A stretch of 64,000 nucleotides of DNA from Doryteuthis pealeii. Its lineage: Eukaryota; Mollusca; Cephalopoda; Myopsida; Loliginidae. Numbering within the stretch: position 1 is the stretch's first letter; every line of letters begins with the position of its first letter. The notes beneath the pieces were generated by a model. The model saw nothing but the letters and a program-made list of their open reading frames with translations. It had not been told where the DNA came from and made no database searches. Positions 43,656 through 58,639 of the stretch are shown here, in pieces. Where the stretch lies: assembly GCA_023376005.1 (NCBI GenBank), contig CM042141.1, positions 91,098,831-91,162,830 of the forward strand. The letters are read 5' to 3'. The position numbers were made by a program, and so were the translations under genes.

Positions 43656-46600
43656 GTTTGTGTGTGTATCTGTATATGTCATTAAACTGTTATTTCTCTT
43701 GTAGGTTATCCAGCAAAATTGATAGATAAATTTACTGATGGTTTTCCACGAGATTGGAAAAATATTTTCAGATCAATGCGTGTACCAAAGTAAGTTTCTT
43801 TTAATTTTACTATTACTAAACTGTGGACTTACTTACAATTCAATTGTAGATTGTATCGGTTGATTCTAACACCATGTCAACCTGTCTAGGGTTATTTTAT
43901 GCTCAGAGGTTGGGGAGTCGCGTTCATTGGAATATTACCAGCACGTTAGGTAAAATCGGTGGACATTGACAAATTTTAACCTTAATCGTTTCAAATCACA
44001 ATTTCTTGTGTATTTCTGGTCCAATCTTAAAATATTTATATGGTTGGAAAGAAAATGAAATGATCTTTCTTAATATGTAATTTTTATGTGTTTTTATCCA
44101 TTGAATTATTTTTACAGCAAGTTAAAATCATATTTTGCTTCGAACAGTCAAAAACATAAAATATGATAAAGGAAGTTATACATATCGTGTATTTATATTT
44201 ATACTTTTTAGTAATTGGTTTTAACAATGTGTTGGCATTATTGGGGATTATGTTGTATGGTATTGATTTGTTTCATGTCTATATTCTATGGTATAATTTT
44301 ATTTCTCTAAAAAAATAGAGAATATCCTCCATGCTGACATTTTCAAACAGATCTTTCATATTGTTTGCTTTAAAATAACGGTTTCTGATGTGAGCAAGAA
44401 ACCTGCATTCCATGAATAAGTGTTTAACTGTCAAAGGTGTTTGACATGTTCCACATTGTGGTTGTTGTTCTTGTTTGAGTATATAGGAGTGCGTTAGTCT
44501 TGTGTGACCCATGCGTAATCGAGATACAGTGACTTGTTCCTTTCTAGACTTCCTTAAAGTTGGTCTCCAGCCTCCCAAAGTCGGTTTGATTAGGAAGAGT
44601 TTATTGTAGATGTTGTTATTCCAGTGTTGTTGCCATTTTGTATAATATATAATAGACATTCAGAGTTGATTCATGTTGAATAAATGTTTTATGTTTGTCT
44701 ATTTCTAGAGTTGCAGCTGAAAAGAAAGTATCCAGGCATCAGGCAATTAGTAAGTTGCTTTTTTAAAAAATCTTTATTCTTTCTGTTAATCTTTTGGAAC
44801 CTGTAGCTATATCAGTGCTACTGTATGGCTGCACCACTTGCAATGGTTATAAAACTTGGCTTGTTAACAATTGATACTGAGTTCAATACTTATAGGACCT
44901 ATTATACGATATGATGTATATAAGGATAAGATAATATGAAAATCACACAGATGTTGTTCAAATAAAGTTTGTTTTTATTATGCTGATATTGCAATATTTT
45001 GATCTGTTAAAAATCTTCTGAACATAATCTACATATATAAAAGGAAGTTTGGTATGTACATGTCGACGTATAACTCCAAAACGGGGTCACTCAGATTTGA
45101 AATCTTGCATACACATTAATATCCTTCTAACTAAGAAACACGCCAAATTTTGTTATTGATTTTTACCAGTTAAGAGATATAATTAATTAAATCAAAATCA
45201 ACCAATTTGTGGAACTGTCCCTATACCAGCTCCTGCTGCTAATAAAATATTGTTCGCTGCCTGCTTACTATTATAGCGATACCAGCAGTTTAGTGAACAA
45301 AAGTTTAGTTGACAAAATGACAGTCTATGTCGTTCAGCTCGGAATTTCTCACCTATTTATGGTCCAATCTTTAAATATTTATATGGTTAGAAAAAAAAAA
45401 AAAATCTTTCTAAATATGTAATTTGTATGTGTTTTTATCAATTGGATTATTTTTTACAGTGAGTAAAATAAATAAGATATTTTGCTTCGGACAGCAAAAG
45501 TATGATTTGTTTTCATACTAAATTTTAACGAACAATCAAATCTTATTTATTGCAATCTTTTTATTCCTATCTTAAAAATATTCATTTGGTTAGAAATAAA
45601 ATAAAAAAATCATTCTAAATATGTAATTTGTATGTGTTTTCATACATTGAATTATTTTTTACAGTGAATTAAATAACAAATCAAACGAAAACTTTTAACA
45701 ATAACTCAGCATTTTTTTTATTATTACTTTCATTTTAGAATAATCAGTATAACTAAAATCTTTTTTGTAAGAAACTATTCATGAAATAAACATTATTAAA
45801 TAAATACACAAAATAACTTATTAGCTACTTTCAAATTAAACTGATAAATTTGTATGTACAAAAGAGTTTTAGAAATAAATGAATAAAACACTATTATAAC
45901 CCCCCCCCCCCCAAAAAAAAGGAAGGAATACGGACAATTGTAAATATTTAATTCTTACTCCTCAACAAAGGTGCAGTAGACGTATTATACAGTCCCAGTC
46001 GACAGACCTAAATAAATAAGGAAGTTTAATACATAGCTCCTTTAAATTGTTACTTTTTAAGGAGTAAAAAATAAAATAAACTGAACGAATTTATTTTTGT
46101 CACTTCAATGCAACAAGCAATTGAATTTAAGTTTTTGTCATATATACAAAAAGTTTTTGAAAAAACTCAAGTTTAGGAATACATTTAAAAAAATGATATT
46201 ATATATTTAAATTTCTTTTTGTTTAACAAAAAGAAAAATATTTCCTTAAATTAAACAAACATTGTACTATATGAATTATCAGCGATTTTAAAAATTTGAT
46301 TAATTATTTTCCTCTCTTTTTTTAAAAATTTGATAAATCATATTCTCTCCTTTACATCCCTTTTCTCTTTCTCCCTCCCTCTCTGGTGTTCCTAATTTTT
46401 TTAAAATCCGGTCATGGACTGAGTACTTTTGCTAGTATGTTAATAAAAGACAATTGTATTGAAATTGTGTCCGTTTTGTGATGGGATTAATTCATACCGG
46501 ACTTTTAAGAAAAAGAAAATATTTTAAATTTTAAACCAAAATTCTCAAAGAGCATGTGTCACGTTTCATAATCAGGTGAAATGGATTTTAGAAAGGAAGA

Positions 46601-48808
46601 GAAATATTTTAAATATAACGTTTATACTGAAGTATTATAATAAATTAAGTGATGTTAGTATGTTCACATTATGAAGAGGTGGTGCTGAAAAGTTCATAGT
46701 ACAACCAAGAAGAGTGATTTGTTTTTTTTTTGTTTTTTTCTTAAAGCCTAGATGGAGGGTTTAGGTGAATGTATATTGTTATACAATTGCAAACTAAATT
46801 AAAATCCATTTACCCATCTATGGGTTAAATAGAAAAATGTATTTATAAAAAAATTGTATTATCTATTAAGAATTGATTTATTTCAAAACTTTATCGGCAT
46901 TAAATGACCCACTGAGGTTGATATGCCATAAAACAAAACCAACAAACAAACAAAATCCATTTAATAATGCATAGTAGTAGCACAGCTTGGATCTGTGTGG
47001 TAAAGTGGGGAGCTGATGGTAGGTGTGACACTCCACCTCAGATGTAAAACAATCTTCCTGGTCTAGTGCTAGTGAACAGGAAATAGACTCCCACGCAGTC
47101 TGGCTGCTACTGATGATAGGCCACTGCCTATTTTACTTTACTTACAGTAAAGTCTGCAGAGTAGTTTATTGTTGGTATTAGCTGAACAGCTAGGGAGTCT
47201 ATCTCCTTTTCACTTATGCTAGACCAAGGAGATTGTTTTTGCTGAGTTGTGCCTCACTTATTGTCAGCTCCCATGATTAAATTAATGAAGCTGTGCTACT
47301 CATTCACTGACTTTGTGAGGACCTGTATCAAACTCAGAACCTTGCGATAATACATAGTTATCATAGCTGAATTCATATACTTTGATTCTGATGAATTAGG
47401 TTTTTGATTGAATTGAATTTAAATTATATGAAAAGTTGATGTGAGAAACGGATTTAAAATTGCCCTGTTCGATGGGGCAGAATACACCAACTGCACCTCT
47501 GCAGAGGGGTAAAACGCCCCCTACCTCTCTAACAGGGTGGTGACCCGTGATGTTTAAGGACGGAATCTTGGTGGCTGAGCAGTCCATGACATGCATCACT
47601 CCACTTATGCCAGATTTGGTAGTTGGAGAGGCTCTCTCTGATCAATCAGCTGGTCATATCAAGCCCTAGCACCTATATGATTGCCCCAACCCTTTTGTCA
47701 TAGAAAGTGGTGACTGAGAGTCTTAGTGTCCAGGGAACAATGTTAAACTGCATTTAATGGTCTGATTCCAATTTTTGAGCTCTGGGGATTGTGGAGTACT
47801 CCTTCATCACCATTACTCCCAGGCCCACCCTGACCTGGAGTGGTAGTACCTGTTATGGTCCCATCTATGGGTTAAGTAGAAAAAAATGAATTTTAAATAA
47901 ATGTTTAAAAAAATTGCATTTAAAAAAAATTTGAATACCCATCTAGAATGAATAAAAGAAAACGTCTTCAATATAAAATAACCCAACAAGGGTTGACATG
48001 CTGTAAAATCTAACCAACCAACTCGATTTAAAAAGAAATTAATGAAAGTATTTAATTGTACTTTGTTGTATTTATGTTTTCTCTGGGAAAGAATTTCTCA
48101 GTTTCTGCCTATAAATGATGTCTGGTTCAAAACTGTCTATTTTCAAATTTCTTCTTTTTTCTTCTTTTTGTAGAAAAAGAAATAATGCAAATTCAGAAGG
48201 AAAATGTGCAAGAACAACATCAGGATGATAATGAAGAATCAGATGAGTCAGAAGAAGAGTCTGAAGAAGATGATGTACCTCAAACTGAAAAGGTTAGAGT
48301 TAATCATTTGAAATGAGAAGAAAATGCAGTTATCAAATTTCATGTTATTCCTCTTGATCTCTCCGATCAATTGACTGGTCACATCAAGCCCTAGCACCTA
48401 TATGATTGCCCCAACCATATTGCCCTTATGGCAACCTCCAATCCTTCTTATCATATGGGTGCTAGAAGGCGGTGGCTGAGGGTCTACATGTCCTGGAAAT
48501 GACGTTAAACTCTATCTGATGGTGAGGTTCCAGTTCTGGAGGTTTAGGGAATTTGGAGCACCCCTTCATCACCATTGCTCCCTGGTCCACTCTGACCCAG
48601 AGTGGTAGTACCTGTTAGGGTCCCATCTATGGGTTAAATAGAAAAACATGAGTTGATAAACAAAATTGTATTATGCATTAAGAATGAATTTATTTCACAA
48701 CTTTATCGGCATTAAATGACCCACCGAGGTCAAACCAAACCAAACCAAACCATCTTGATCTGATTAGTAAATGATCACTTGAAATAGGAAAAGTAAATTC
48801 TTACTTAC

Positions 48809-48841
<33 letters not shown>

Positions 48842-49151
48842 GCGCGTGTGCGTGTATGTATATATATATATATATATATATGCTTCCCACTCCATGGTTG
48901 AGCACTGGGGTGGGCATTAATTGAAATTTCACCGTTTGGCATTAGCCGTTACTCACCTGTCTGCTGTTTACAGATTTGAGTTCTCTGGTGATAGTAAAAA
49001 CAATTAATTGTTCACTCCAGACTGACAGCTGCTGATAGCTGCAAGGGTAATGAACTTAGCAGACAAAATTTCTGTTGGGTTTTGATCCCGGCTAGAGGTC
49101 GTCAAGTTGCACTGATGAGAAGTAAACTTCGAAACGCGTGTCTGTGGATGA

Positions 49152-49198
<47 letters not shown>

Positions 49199-51393
49199 AA
49201 TGGCATATAGACAGCAGATGCTATTTGCATCTGTTCCATTCAGTCACCCAGCCAAAACTATCTTTCTCTTCAAACGCTTGGCTTTATCCAATCAGACACC
49301 AACAACAAGGTTTGTGAAAGGTTAAGTCCTGTCAATTACTTATACATTTCCCCCCCCATGATTCAGAATTAACGTTGTTTTGAATTTCTACACTACTGTG
49401 CATAGTTTATAGGCAACCTATTGATTATGTAACAGTGCAGCCATACAGTAGCACTGACACGGCTACAGCTTGTGAGAATGTTTGCTTTATAATGAGAATT
49501 TTATTTATGTTTTGGAATTTATTTGGATTCTTTTTTTTTTCTTTTCTTTTTTTTTTCCCAGTTGAGCGTAATCAAAGAAAGTTCAGAAAATGCAACAGTT
49601 AAGAAAAAAAAAGAAAAAAGATGTGATTATCTGTTCGACATATTGTCGCATAATACGAGCAGAGAACGCATTGAAGCTGATCCTCGTCCATCTCTTGATA
49701 CAGTCAGAAAACGATCATCAGTGGAGAATACTAAAAAAACAGAAATGAAAGGGCTCAAAAAAGATGTTCCCTTTCCGGTCGAATCAAAATATATGACGAG
49801 ATCTCTTGCGTCCAAACTGAAAGGCAAACCCGATTCTCCGAAAAAACCCCAGAAAAATCTCAAAAGCAAACCTGATTCTCCGAAAGAAAACCAGAAAAAT
49901 CTCAAAGTCATTCCGAAAGAGACGAGATCTAAAGCAAAAACAGCTACAAAAAGGGCTGCTGATGAATTGAACAGCCCTCACCCTTTGTCGAACACAATAA
50001 ATAAGGACTCTGCCGAACCCGCCAAGGAAAAGATCTCAAATTCAGGGAAAAAAAGAGTAGCCAAGAAAACCACCCCACCTGCAAAACCATCCAAGGTGAA
50101 AAAAACTGAAACGCAGAAAGCCTCACGGACTAAAAAGCAAGCGACTCGTCAACCAAAAACTGCACAAAAGACACAGAAAGCACCTGTCGTCAAGAAACAA
50201 ACTATTAAAAGTCCCGAACCTGGCAGTTCCAAAAAGACAGTCACAAAGGAAAAGAAAAAAGAATTGGGCACGAAAATGATCAAAGACTGGACAGATGAAG
50301 AAGTACAGAAATTATTGACGTAAGTATTTTTTACCTGTATTATTTTTTATTATTCCAAATATTGTTCTCATCTTTACTGTTAAGTACACAGCGTTTTGGC
50401 TGATTTACCCTCCAGTCTTCTTCAGGTATTTCTTATTGAACTTGGAAACCTTCTTGTCGAAGAGAAGGTTCCCGAGTCCGACAAGAAATATCTGAAGAAG
50501 GCCAGGTTTATTGGCCGAAACGTTGTGTAGATAACAATAAAGATGAGGACAATTGTCTGAATAATCCAAATTATCAAGCCTCATCTCAAATATTCAGAGA
50601 AATGGTATGTTTTACCTGTTTTGGGCATCCTGTAGTTGTGTAATGGTTAGCATGATAGACTTTGCAGATCCATTGCTACAGAATAGCAAGTTCAATCCTT
50701 GCTGGATGCCCCAACTTTTTGACACATCCTACCCAGGTTGGTAGAGCAAGTGGCCATACAGCTGCTTCCTTTGATATAATGGTTAGCAAGCTAGTCTTGC
50801 AGATCCATTACTAGTGAATAGCAAGTTTGATCCTTGCTGGATCCCCTTACTTGCAACGTTGTGTCGAATCCTACTTGTGGTGAATGGGTTTGGTAAAAAG
50901 GGCTTCCCATCATGGTATAATGGTTAGCAAGCTAGTCTTGCAGATCCATTACTACTAAATAGCAAGTTCCACGCTAGATGCCCCATTCACTTAGAAAGCA
51001 CCATGGACTGTAGTTTACCCAATTAAATAAAAAGTGCTCAATATGAGTAATAGAGCATATATATTTAAGTTAGGATAACCTAGATATAGAAACAATGGCA
51101 CTAGATAACTGTCAGTTTCTCGCCTATACGATCACACAATCATTGAATCAGGACTGTCTACATATATATGGGCTGGTTTAATCCAGTTTGTAGAGCATCT
51201 GCCTAAAAATCACACGGTTTGATACCTGCACTAGCCAATTTGGGATCTGTATGATAAAGTGTTGAGCTAATGGTAGGTGTGCCGCCCTGCTTCAGATACT
51301 AAAATAATCTCCTTGGTCTAGACTTCCTCACTGTCTGGTTCATACTGACATTAGGCCGCCTTGCCGCCTTTACTTTTTTTTATCTATCTATCT

Positions 51394-51435
<42 letters not shown>

Positions 51436-51872
51436 GATGGTTGGGTCATGTGCGTCAGATGGATGATGGACGAATCCCGAAAGACATCCTCTATGCAGAG
51501 CTTTCATCTGGTAAGAGACAGATTTGTCGCCCCCAGCTGCATTTCAAGGATGTCTGCAAAAATGATCTCAGGTGCTTTGTTATTGCCCCTTCAAGCTGGG
51601 AAAATTTGACTCCGGACCGCTCTCGGTGGCGGAAGGCTCTCCGTAGAGGACTGTTCATGTCAGAAGTCACCCTGACACAACACCATGAAGCCAAGAGGTC
51701 CAGAAGAAAGCAGTGGCAACAAAGCACCGGCACATCGACATCTTCAGGGACAGCCTTCACATGCGACATCTGTGGTCGAGAATGTTTTTCAAACATCGGA
51801 CTTGACAGTCACAGGAGGTGCTGTAACTTCAGGGACACGAAAGCTTTATTATAGTCGTCTGAGACTGAAATA

Positions 51873-51910
<38 letters not shown>

Positions 51911-52161
51911 TAAACAAACAGTTTGAGATGGCGATTTGAGTTATAGTCAGGAAGCTGCTTTGTGTGTGATTCGAACCCTAAGCAGCTTCCTGACTATAAC
52001 TCTGCTGATGAGGCATAATAGGCCGAAATGTACATGCAGAGATCGACTTTTTCTCGATTTGTTTACGCCTTACATTTGAACAGATATATTCGCCTAATTC
52101 ATTAATTATCAACTAATTAATTTTCAAATTAGGTATGACTTCAATTAAGCACATATTCTCA

Positions 52162-52216
<55 letters not shown>

Positions 52217-55200
52217 CATAGTTACGATGGTCATTCAAAAAGTTCAAGCCCTCACCAGAAAGAAAAGCCACTTCTCATAAAACCAGAAAAACTAATTCCT
52301 GTCTTAAGTTCTTTGCAGGTCTGTTGCTTACAAAAGTTAGAGGTGTGCAAGAAATCTAAAAATGTACAAAACACAGGCCTGAGTAGTAAGAAAATATCTT
52401 GGTGAGGCTTAGAACTTTTTGAACAACCCTCGTATGGTCATTGGCTTAGCTTAGTCTGTCACAAGGCTATAATACTAGAGCATTCATTGAGGAGTAAACC
52501 CAAGACGCTAACCATTTGATCTGCAAGATGGGCTTATTAATGATTACGTCATGGTAGGATAAGAATAGTGGGTATTAGTTTGAAACCAACACTCAGTCTT
52601 TATAATGTCTTAGTGCAGAGTTTTTCAACCAGCAAGCTTCGTGGCACACTAATGTACCATGAAGCTTCCGTGGTTGTGCCGTGAGTGTTGAGGATGGTTG
52701 ATCATCATCTTATATTTTTATTCTATTACTTTAATATTTTTTGTTTTAATTGATTAAAAATCTACCTTTAGAAATAAAATTACGTTGTTTTCTTTTACAC
52801 CTGTAGCACATTTTCATTATTCCTTTTCTTTTAAAATTTAAATGATAAAATAATTATGTTTATATACTGATGGTGTAAGCGATCAATTTATTGCCTAGCT
52901 CATTGTGCCGTGAGATGAAAAAGGTTGAAAAACTCTGTGTTAGTGCATCCATAGATACACTAACACTGAAAATTTGGTAAAGAAAGACACACAATTAACT
53001 CTCATGAACAATGCACATATGAATGTTTAATATACATAATATATAACAACAAATAATAGACTATATATGTCCCAAACAAGTTAATTGCTCATGGGCATCC
53101 CATGGTGGTGTAATGGTTAACAAGCTAGTCTCACAGATCCATTACTACTGATTACCAAGTTTGATCATTGCCGTTTGCCCTATACTTGCGACCTTGTGTT
53201 ACATCCTACCCATGGCAAACTGGTTGGGTATAAGGAGTGTCCCATCATGGTGTAATGGTTAACAAGCTACCCGTGACGAAAGGGTTGGGTAAATACCTAA
53301 AAGTGTACTTGATTTATTTTGTTGTTGATCATCTTTCTTTTTTTTTTCTTTTTTTTCTAAAAATTTTGTGTTTCTAATCATTTTTTTCTCTCTCCATTCA
53401 GAGCGATGTCCCGTGTACCAAAAACTGCTTCTAACTTTTGGAAAAAGGTTGCAAGTTATGTTGGTCGAAGCCCTGAAGAATGTACCAATTATTATTGCGG
53501 TTGTGATCTTTCCAATCTTGATTGGAAAGATTTAAAGAAAGATAAAAAAACAGGTAAGTGCTTTTTTTTTTTTTTTTCTCAAATTAAGCTGTGTTAAGTA
53601 TTGTGTTATTATCCTCCTTAACCAGGATTGAACCTACAACATAGAAATGATTGTCACTTAGAAATGTATTAATTCAACCCTTATAATAGTTTTGATTAAT
53701 GAGAAGAGATCCTCTTTGGTTTGAATTCAGCTTTCTTTTTAGACTAGTTGCCTAACCAGGGTTAAAGATCCCAACTGCCCTACCATTAATTACCCTCGGT
53801 AGGTCTTCTGTGCAGCATCCAGTATCCACACAGAGCTGGTCAATGTAGGTCTTTGCTGGACGACCCACACTGCTGTGGCCATGTGCTGGCTTTCACAAGA
53901 GAACGTCACTTATGAGTTTGTCCTTGTTTCTCCAGCAGTGTCGAGCATGTGCTGGTCATCTCACTCAGATGGTTTGTGTGATAGAGGGCAAGTGGCCATA
54001 CAGCTGCTTCCTTGTGCGGTGTTATTTCCATGATTTGTTTAAGATTGCATGCCGCATTCGTGTGCAACTCCCATGTAGCTTATTCTCTAGCCACTTCATT
54101 AGGGCCCAAGTGGTGCAGCCATACAATAGTACTGATACAACTACAGCTTAGAAGAATTATTGCTTTAAGTTGTCCGTGAGATATGGATTTTCATATGAAT
54201 AGAAATCTATAACTCCTCATCTACTCTGCACTCTTGGCTGGCTCTATAGAATACACTGACTGCACTTCTGCAGAGGGGTAACACCTCACTCCCCCTGAAT
54301 TTTTCATTTGTACTTGATAAAATTTTAATAATCTATTTTTGTTTTTTAATTTTAGAAGAACCACAAGTTATAAAAAAGAAAAATCTTCATATATACGACA
54401 TCAGCGACAGTTATGAAGATGACCTTTTTGAATGTGAAAGTTTCTTTGGACAGACAAAGGTAAGACAAAACAATAAGCCCAACTTTCTCTGATTAACTTA
54501 GGTTTACAATAATTGTTTTTATTTTTATTTAACCAAATTAATAATATCAATCTATCAATACATAGGGGCAGGTTTAGCTCAGTTGCTAGAGCGTCTGTGT
54601 TGAAATAATTTTGTGATATAAGGCATGCTGTAATCCACCACTTAAACTTATAGACTAAGCAAAGTCACATGGTTTAAACCCCAGCCAATCAACAGCCCGA
54701 AATACGTGGTTAGTTAACTATTTAATTGCTGATATTGACAGCTATTTATTTGCACCTTATTTGATATTGACTAACGGACCTGCAACACTAAGGAACACCA
54801 ATGAACAACCAAAGGATCATACCCAACACTAAGGACACCAAGGAACAACCAAGGAACAACCAAAGGTTTCTTCACTAAGGATTGCACTCTGCTTAATACA
54901 TGGGATCTCTGCTTAAAGCCTAAGGATGGACACAAAAATTGTAACAGGCCGCCTCAGAACCACAATACTGGCCCTTGCCAACTCAGCACGTGTAGCACAG
55001 CTTCCAAGCGAGGAGCTGATGGTATGTGTCGCGCTCCATCTCAGACACAAAAAAAAAAAAACAATCTCCTTGGTCTAGCACTAGCAAAGATGGGATAGAC
55101 TCCCTTGCTATCTGGCTGATACTGACAATAAGCCACTGTGCCTACTTTACTTACTATCTATACATATATAAAGACCAGTTGGTGTGTATGTATGTATGTA

Positions 55201-55249
55201 TATATGTATGTCCAGATGAAACTACAAAAATAAAACAATTAACGATAAA

Positions 55250-55282
<33 letters not shown>

Positions 55283-58200
55283 TATTTAATATCACTGGTT
55301 CTTATTTTTGTGCAAAAATGATGAAGATTTGATTTATCATTGAAGGTATTTAAAAATTAAAATATGCATAGAAATAACATTGAAATTCTCCTCCAAAATG
55401 TCCAGCATTTGTAAATCTCAAAAGTAAACAAATCAATACATCCAACCTCACTACCCAGGTGATGCTGGGTAGCCACTTTTAGTATTAAATGTTTATTTCA
55501 TAGCTAGTTGTATGTTCCCGGCCTATATATTATCTGACTAAATTTAAATATACCCTTTTTAAATCTCATACTGCTAACCATTGGATTTATTTTTTTCCTA
55601 TTTTCTCCTGCTACAGCTGGTAATTTTGTCCCTAATGACCCCAAATAAATTGCCCAAAGAATCCAACTGAATCTACAACATTAATTAAAATTTTGTAAAT
55701 CAGAAATCATCAATAACTTAAAACTGGTTGACTTAAAAAAAAAATTGATAGCATTTTTGGATTCCTTGGAACTAGAAATCGTTTTACAGACAAAAATAGG
55801 TTACAAAAAGTTGTCATTTTTTGTGACTCCCGTCAAATTTGGAGAGCTAAAAATCAACATAACTCTGCTAATTTTTGGAATTGGAAGCTCAAATTTTGGG
55901 CATTGTTTAACTTTATCATAAACCACACTTGGATAAATTTCAGAAAAATTGAAAGGGGTAGGTGACACGGCCTGGATGATTAGACATGGAATTGTGAAAA
56001 TATTACAAAGGAAATTTGTGCTTGTTTACCAATAAACAATAATTTTCCTTTTTTGAAAAGGAGTGAAATGCAATATCAACAGTTTTATCATTAATTCAAA
56101 TTGTCCTAATTAACAAAATACTCAATATGGAAATTCATTAAATTTACAAATTTATTGAAGTTATTTCCATTAGCCTATAGAACTGTGTAGATTACACTAC
56201 ATTCTCTTTTTGGGTTGTACCCTGATCACTGCTGACATCCCAACCTACATCATTTTGTACATCCTATCGAGGTATATGTGATATCCAAATTTCAACTCTG
56301 TAGCTGCAAAAGTAAAAACATGTAAATATTTCATAATAAAAATCAATACTTGAGAAAATGTTTTGAATATTTCGTCATAAATGATAAATAAATTGATAAT
56401 TTTTTTTGTTTGAATTTTTAGAAAATTCGTTTGAACCAAGACTGTCACCTAGACAACATATTTGCAGACCTTAGCGTGAAAACACCAAGCTCATCGGATC
56501 AAAATTTCCAAACTCCAATGTCCAAATTTTTCCTAACCCCCGTTTCTGAATGCCAGACACCTGCATCGACTTTCTCGGATGGAGATATAAAAATTGATTG
56601 GTAAGTTTATTTTAGATTATTTGTATTTTTGTATAATCTGTTGTGCGAGAGAAATATTTCATGTTTAAGATATTGAGTGTATAAATAATTGTCTCTCCAT
56701 TTCCTTATTTGTCAAACAAATGTTTAGTTGAATTCATTATAGGTTGTGGCTAAATTCAGAATTTAATCATTATTTAAAAAAAATTTAATAAAGGGTTAGG
56801 GTAACTGTTCGGCCTTCATCGAAGGCAATCCCCTCTTTCAACACACACATATCTTCTACTATTAACTTGACTACAAACTAGGTCAAACTTACTACCTACA
56901 TACATGAGACAATCCTTCAAAACTACCACCTCCCCCCAACATCACCTGTGTTCATCCAATGCTATGAGCCCTGACTCATCCTTGGACTCATCAATTCAAT
57001 CTACACGACTCTCCAAAGAAATTCCTTTAATCTTTTTCTGTCCTGAGGTGTAAAATGAAAGACATTGATCCTTTTTCTCTTATTTCTTCTTCTTCTTCTT
57101 AAGTGAACGTATTTTTCTATAATACATAACTTTTATGTTATATTTTTGTTGTAACCTGCTTAGCGAAATAATAACACAGGTAGTCCAGCTGACGTTAACC
57201 ACGAGAAGTAATCACTTCCGCCTTTTATTCACAACTCAAAAAGATGGCAGAAACGGTGCTTCCATTTCTTAACAAAACAATGGCAGAAACGGTGCTTCCG
57301 TTTCTTAGTATACCACAATATACAGTCTCCAGTTTTGTCTTTTATTATTTTATTTCCTTGTTTTATGTTCTTTTGCTGCTGTTGATTAAACTGCTGCCTG
57401 ATCCCTTTGAACAAATGAGAAGGCAGAATAGTAACCCTACATTATAAGAGCAATTAATCAAGATGTGATGACCAAAAGTTATAAGACATATGACCCCCCC
57501 CAAAAAAAAGTTGTATAATACACACCCAATTTGGGTTTGAAAATCTTGAAAAAATAGTTCACATTGTACACTAATTAATTATGGTAACACTAGTTGTAGA
57601 CCCCCTGTTGGCTGGGGCTGTGGTATACACTGACTGCACTTCTACTGAGGGTTAAACAATGGGGCCACCTGTGGCTTGTGGGTGGTGACCCATGATGCTT
57701 AAGGACGGAATCCTAGTAGCTAAGCAGTCCATGACAGGCAACACTCCATTTTATCCCTTACTTAGGCTAGACAGGCAGTCGGAGAGGTGTTCTCCGATCA
57801 ATCAGCTGGTCATGCCAAGCTGTAGCACCTACATGATTTTCCTGGCCCTATTGTTCTTATGGCAACCCCCCCCCCTTTTTATCATATCATTATTATATCA
57901 TAGGGTCTTAGTGTCCTTACTGCATCTAATGATGAGGTTCCAATTCTAAAACTCTGTGGAGTACCCCTTCATTGCTATTACTCCCAGATTCCCTCTGACC
58001 TGTCTATGGGTTAAATAGGAAATTGAGTTTAAATAAAAAGTTTTGAATACAGATCAAGAATGAGTAAAACAAAAACATCTTTGGCATAAAATAACCCACC
58101 AAAGGTTGACATGCCATAAAATCCAACCAATCAACCAACTAATCATAGGTAAGTTAGTGACTGCCTCCCACCACCACCACCAGTGACCCAACTTTCAAAG

Positions 58201-58606
58201 TTTGAGTGGGTTGCTCTTCAGTCAGATGTCCCAAAAGTGATAAATATCTCTTGATTAAATGCGACTTGACATGAGATGTCAAAACAGTTGATACATTCTC
58301 TATGTAATTCGTGTTTGTTATGTTACTATTGAAACAAGTCTGGCTAAACTTTGTTTTGTTTTTTTTTTCTTCCTTTTTTCTCCTCAGGGACAATGCTGAT
58401 CGATGTGTGAAGGAGTTTAAGAAGAAACAGAAAAAAGGAGCTGGGCGCCTCAAAATGACTAAGGTTTGTATTTTTAAGAAAAATTCCTATTGGCATTTTC
58501 TATTTACCTCCCTCTTCCCTCTACTAGCAGAACTACCTGGCATTGCCCGGGATAAAATTAATATTCTTAGGCAGATTTGAAGAACTTTAGGAGATTTACC
58601 AAACAT

Positions 58607-58639
<33 letters not shown>

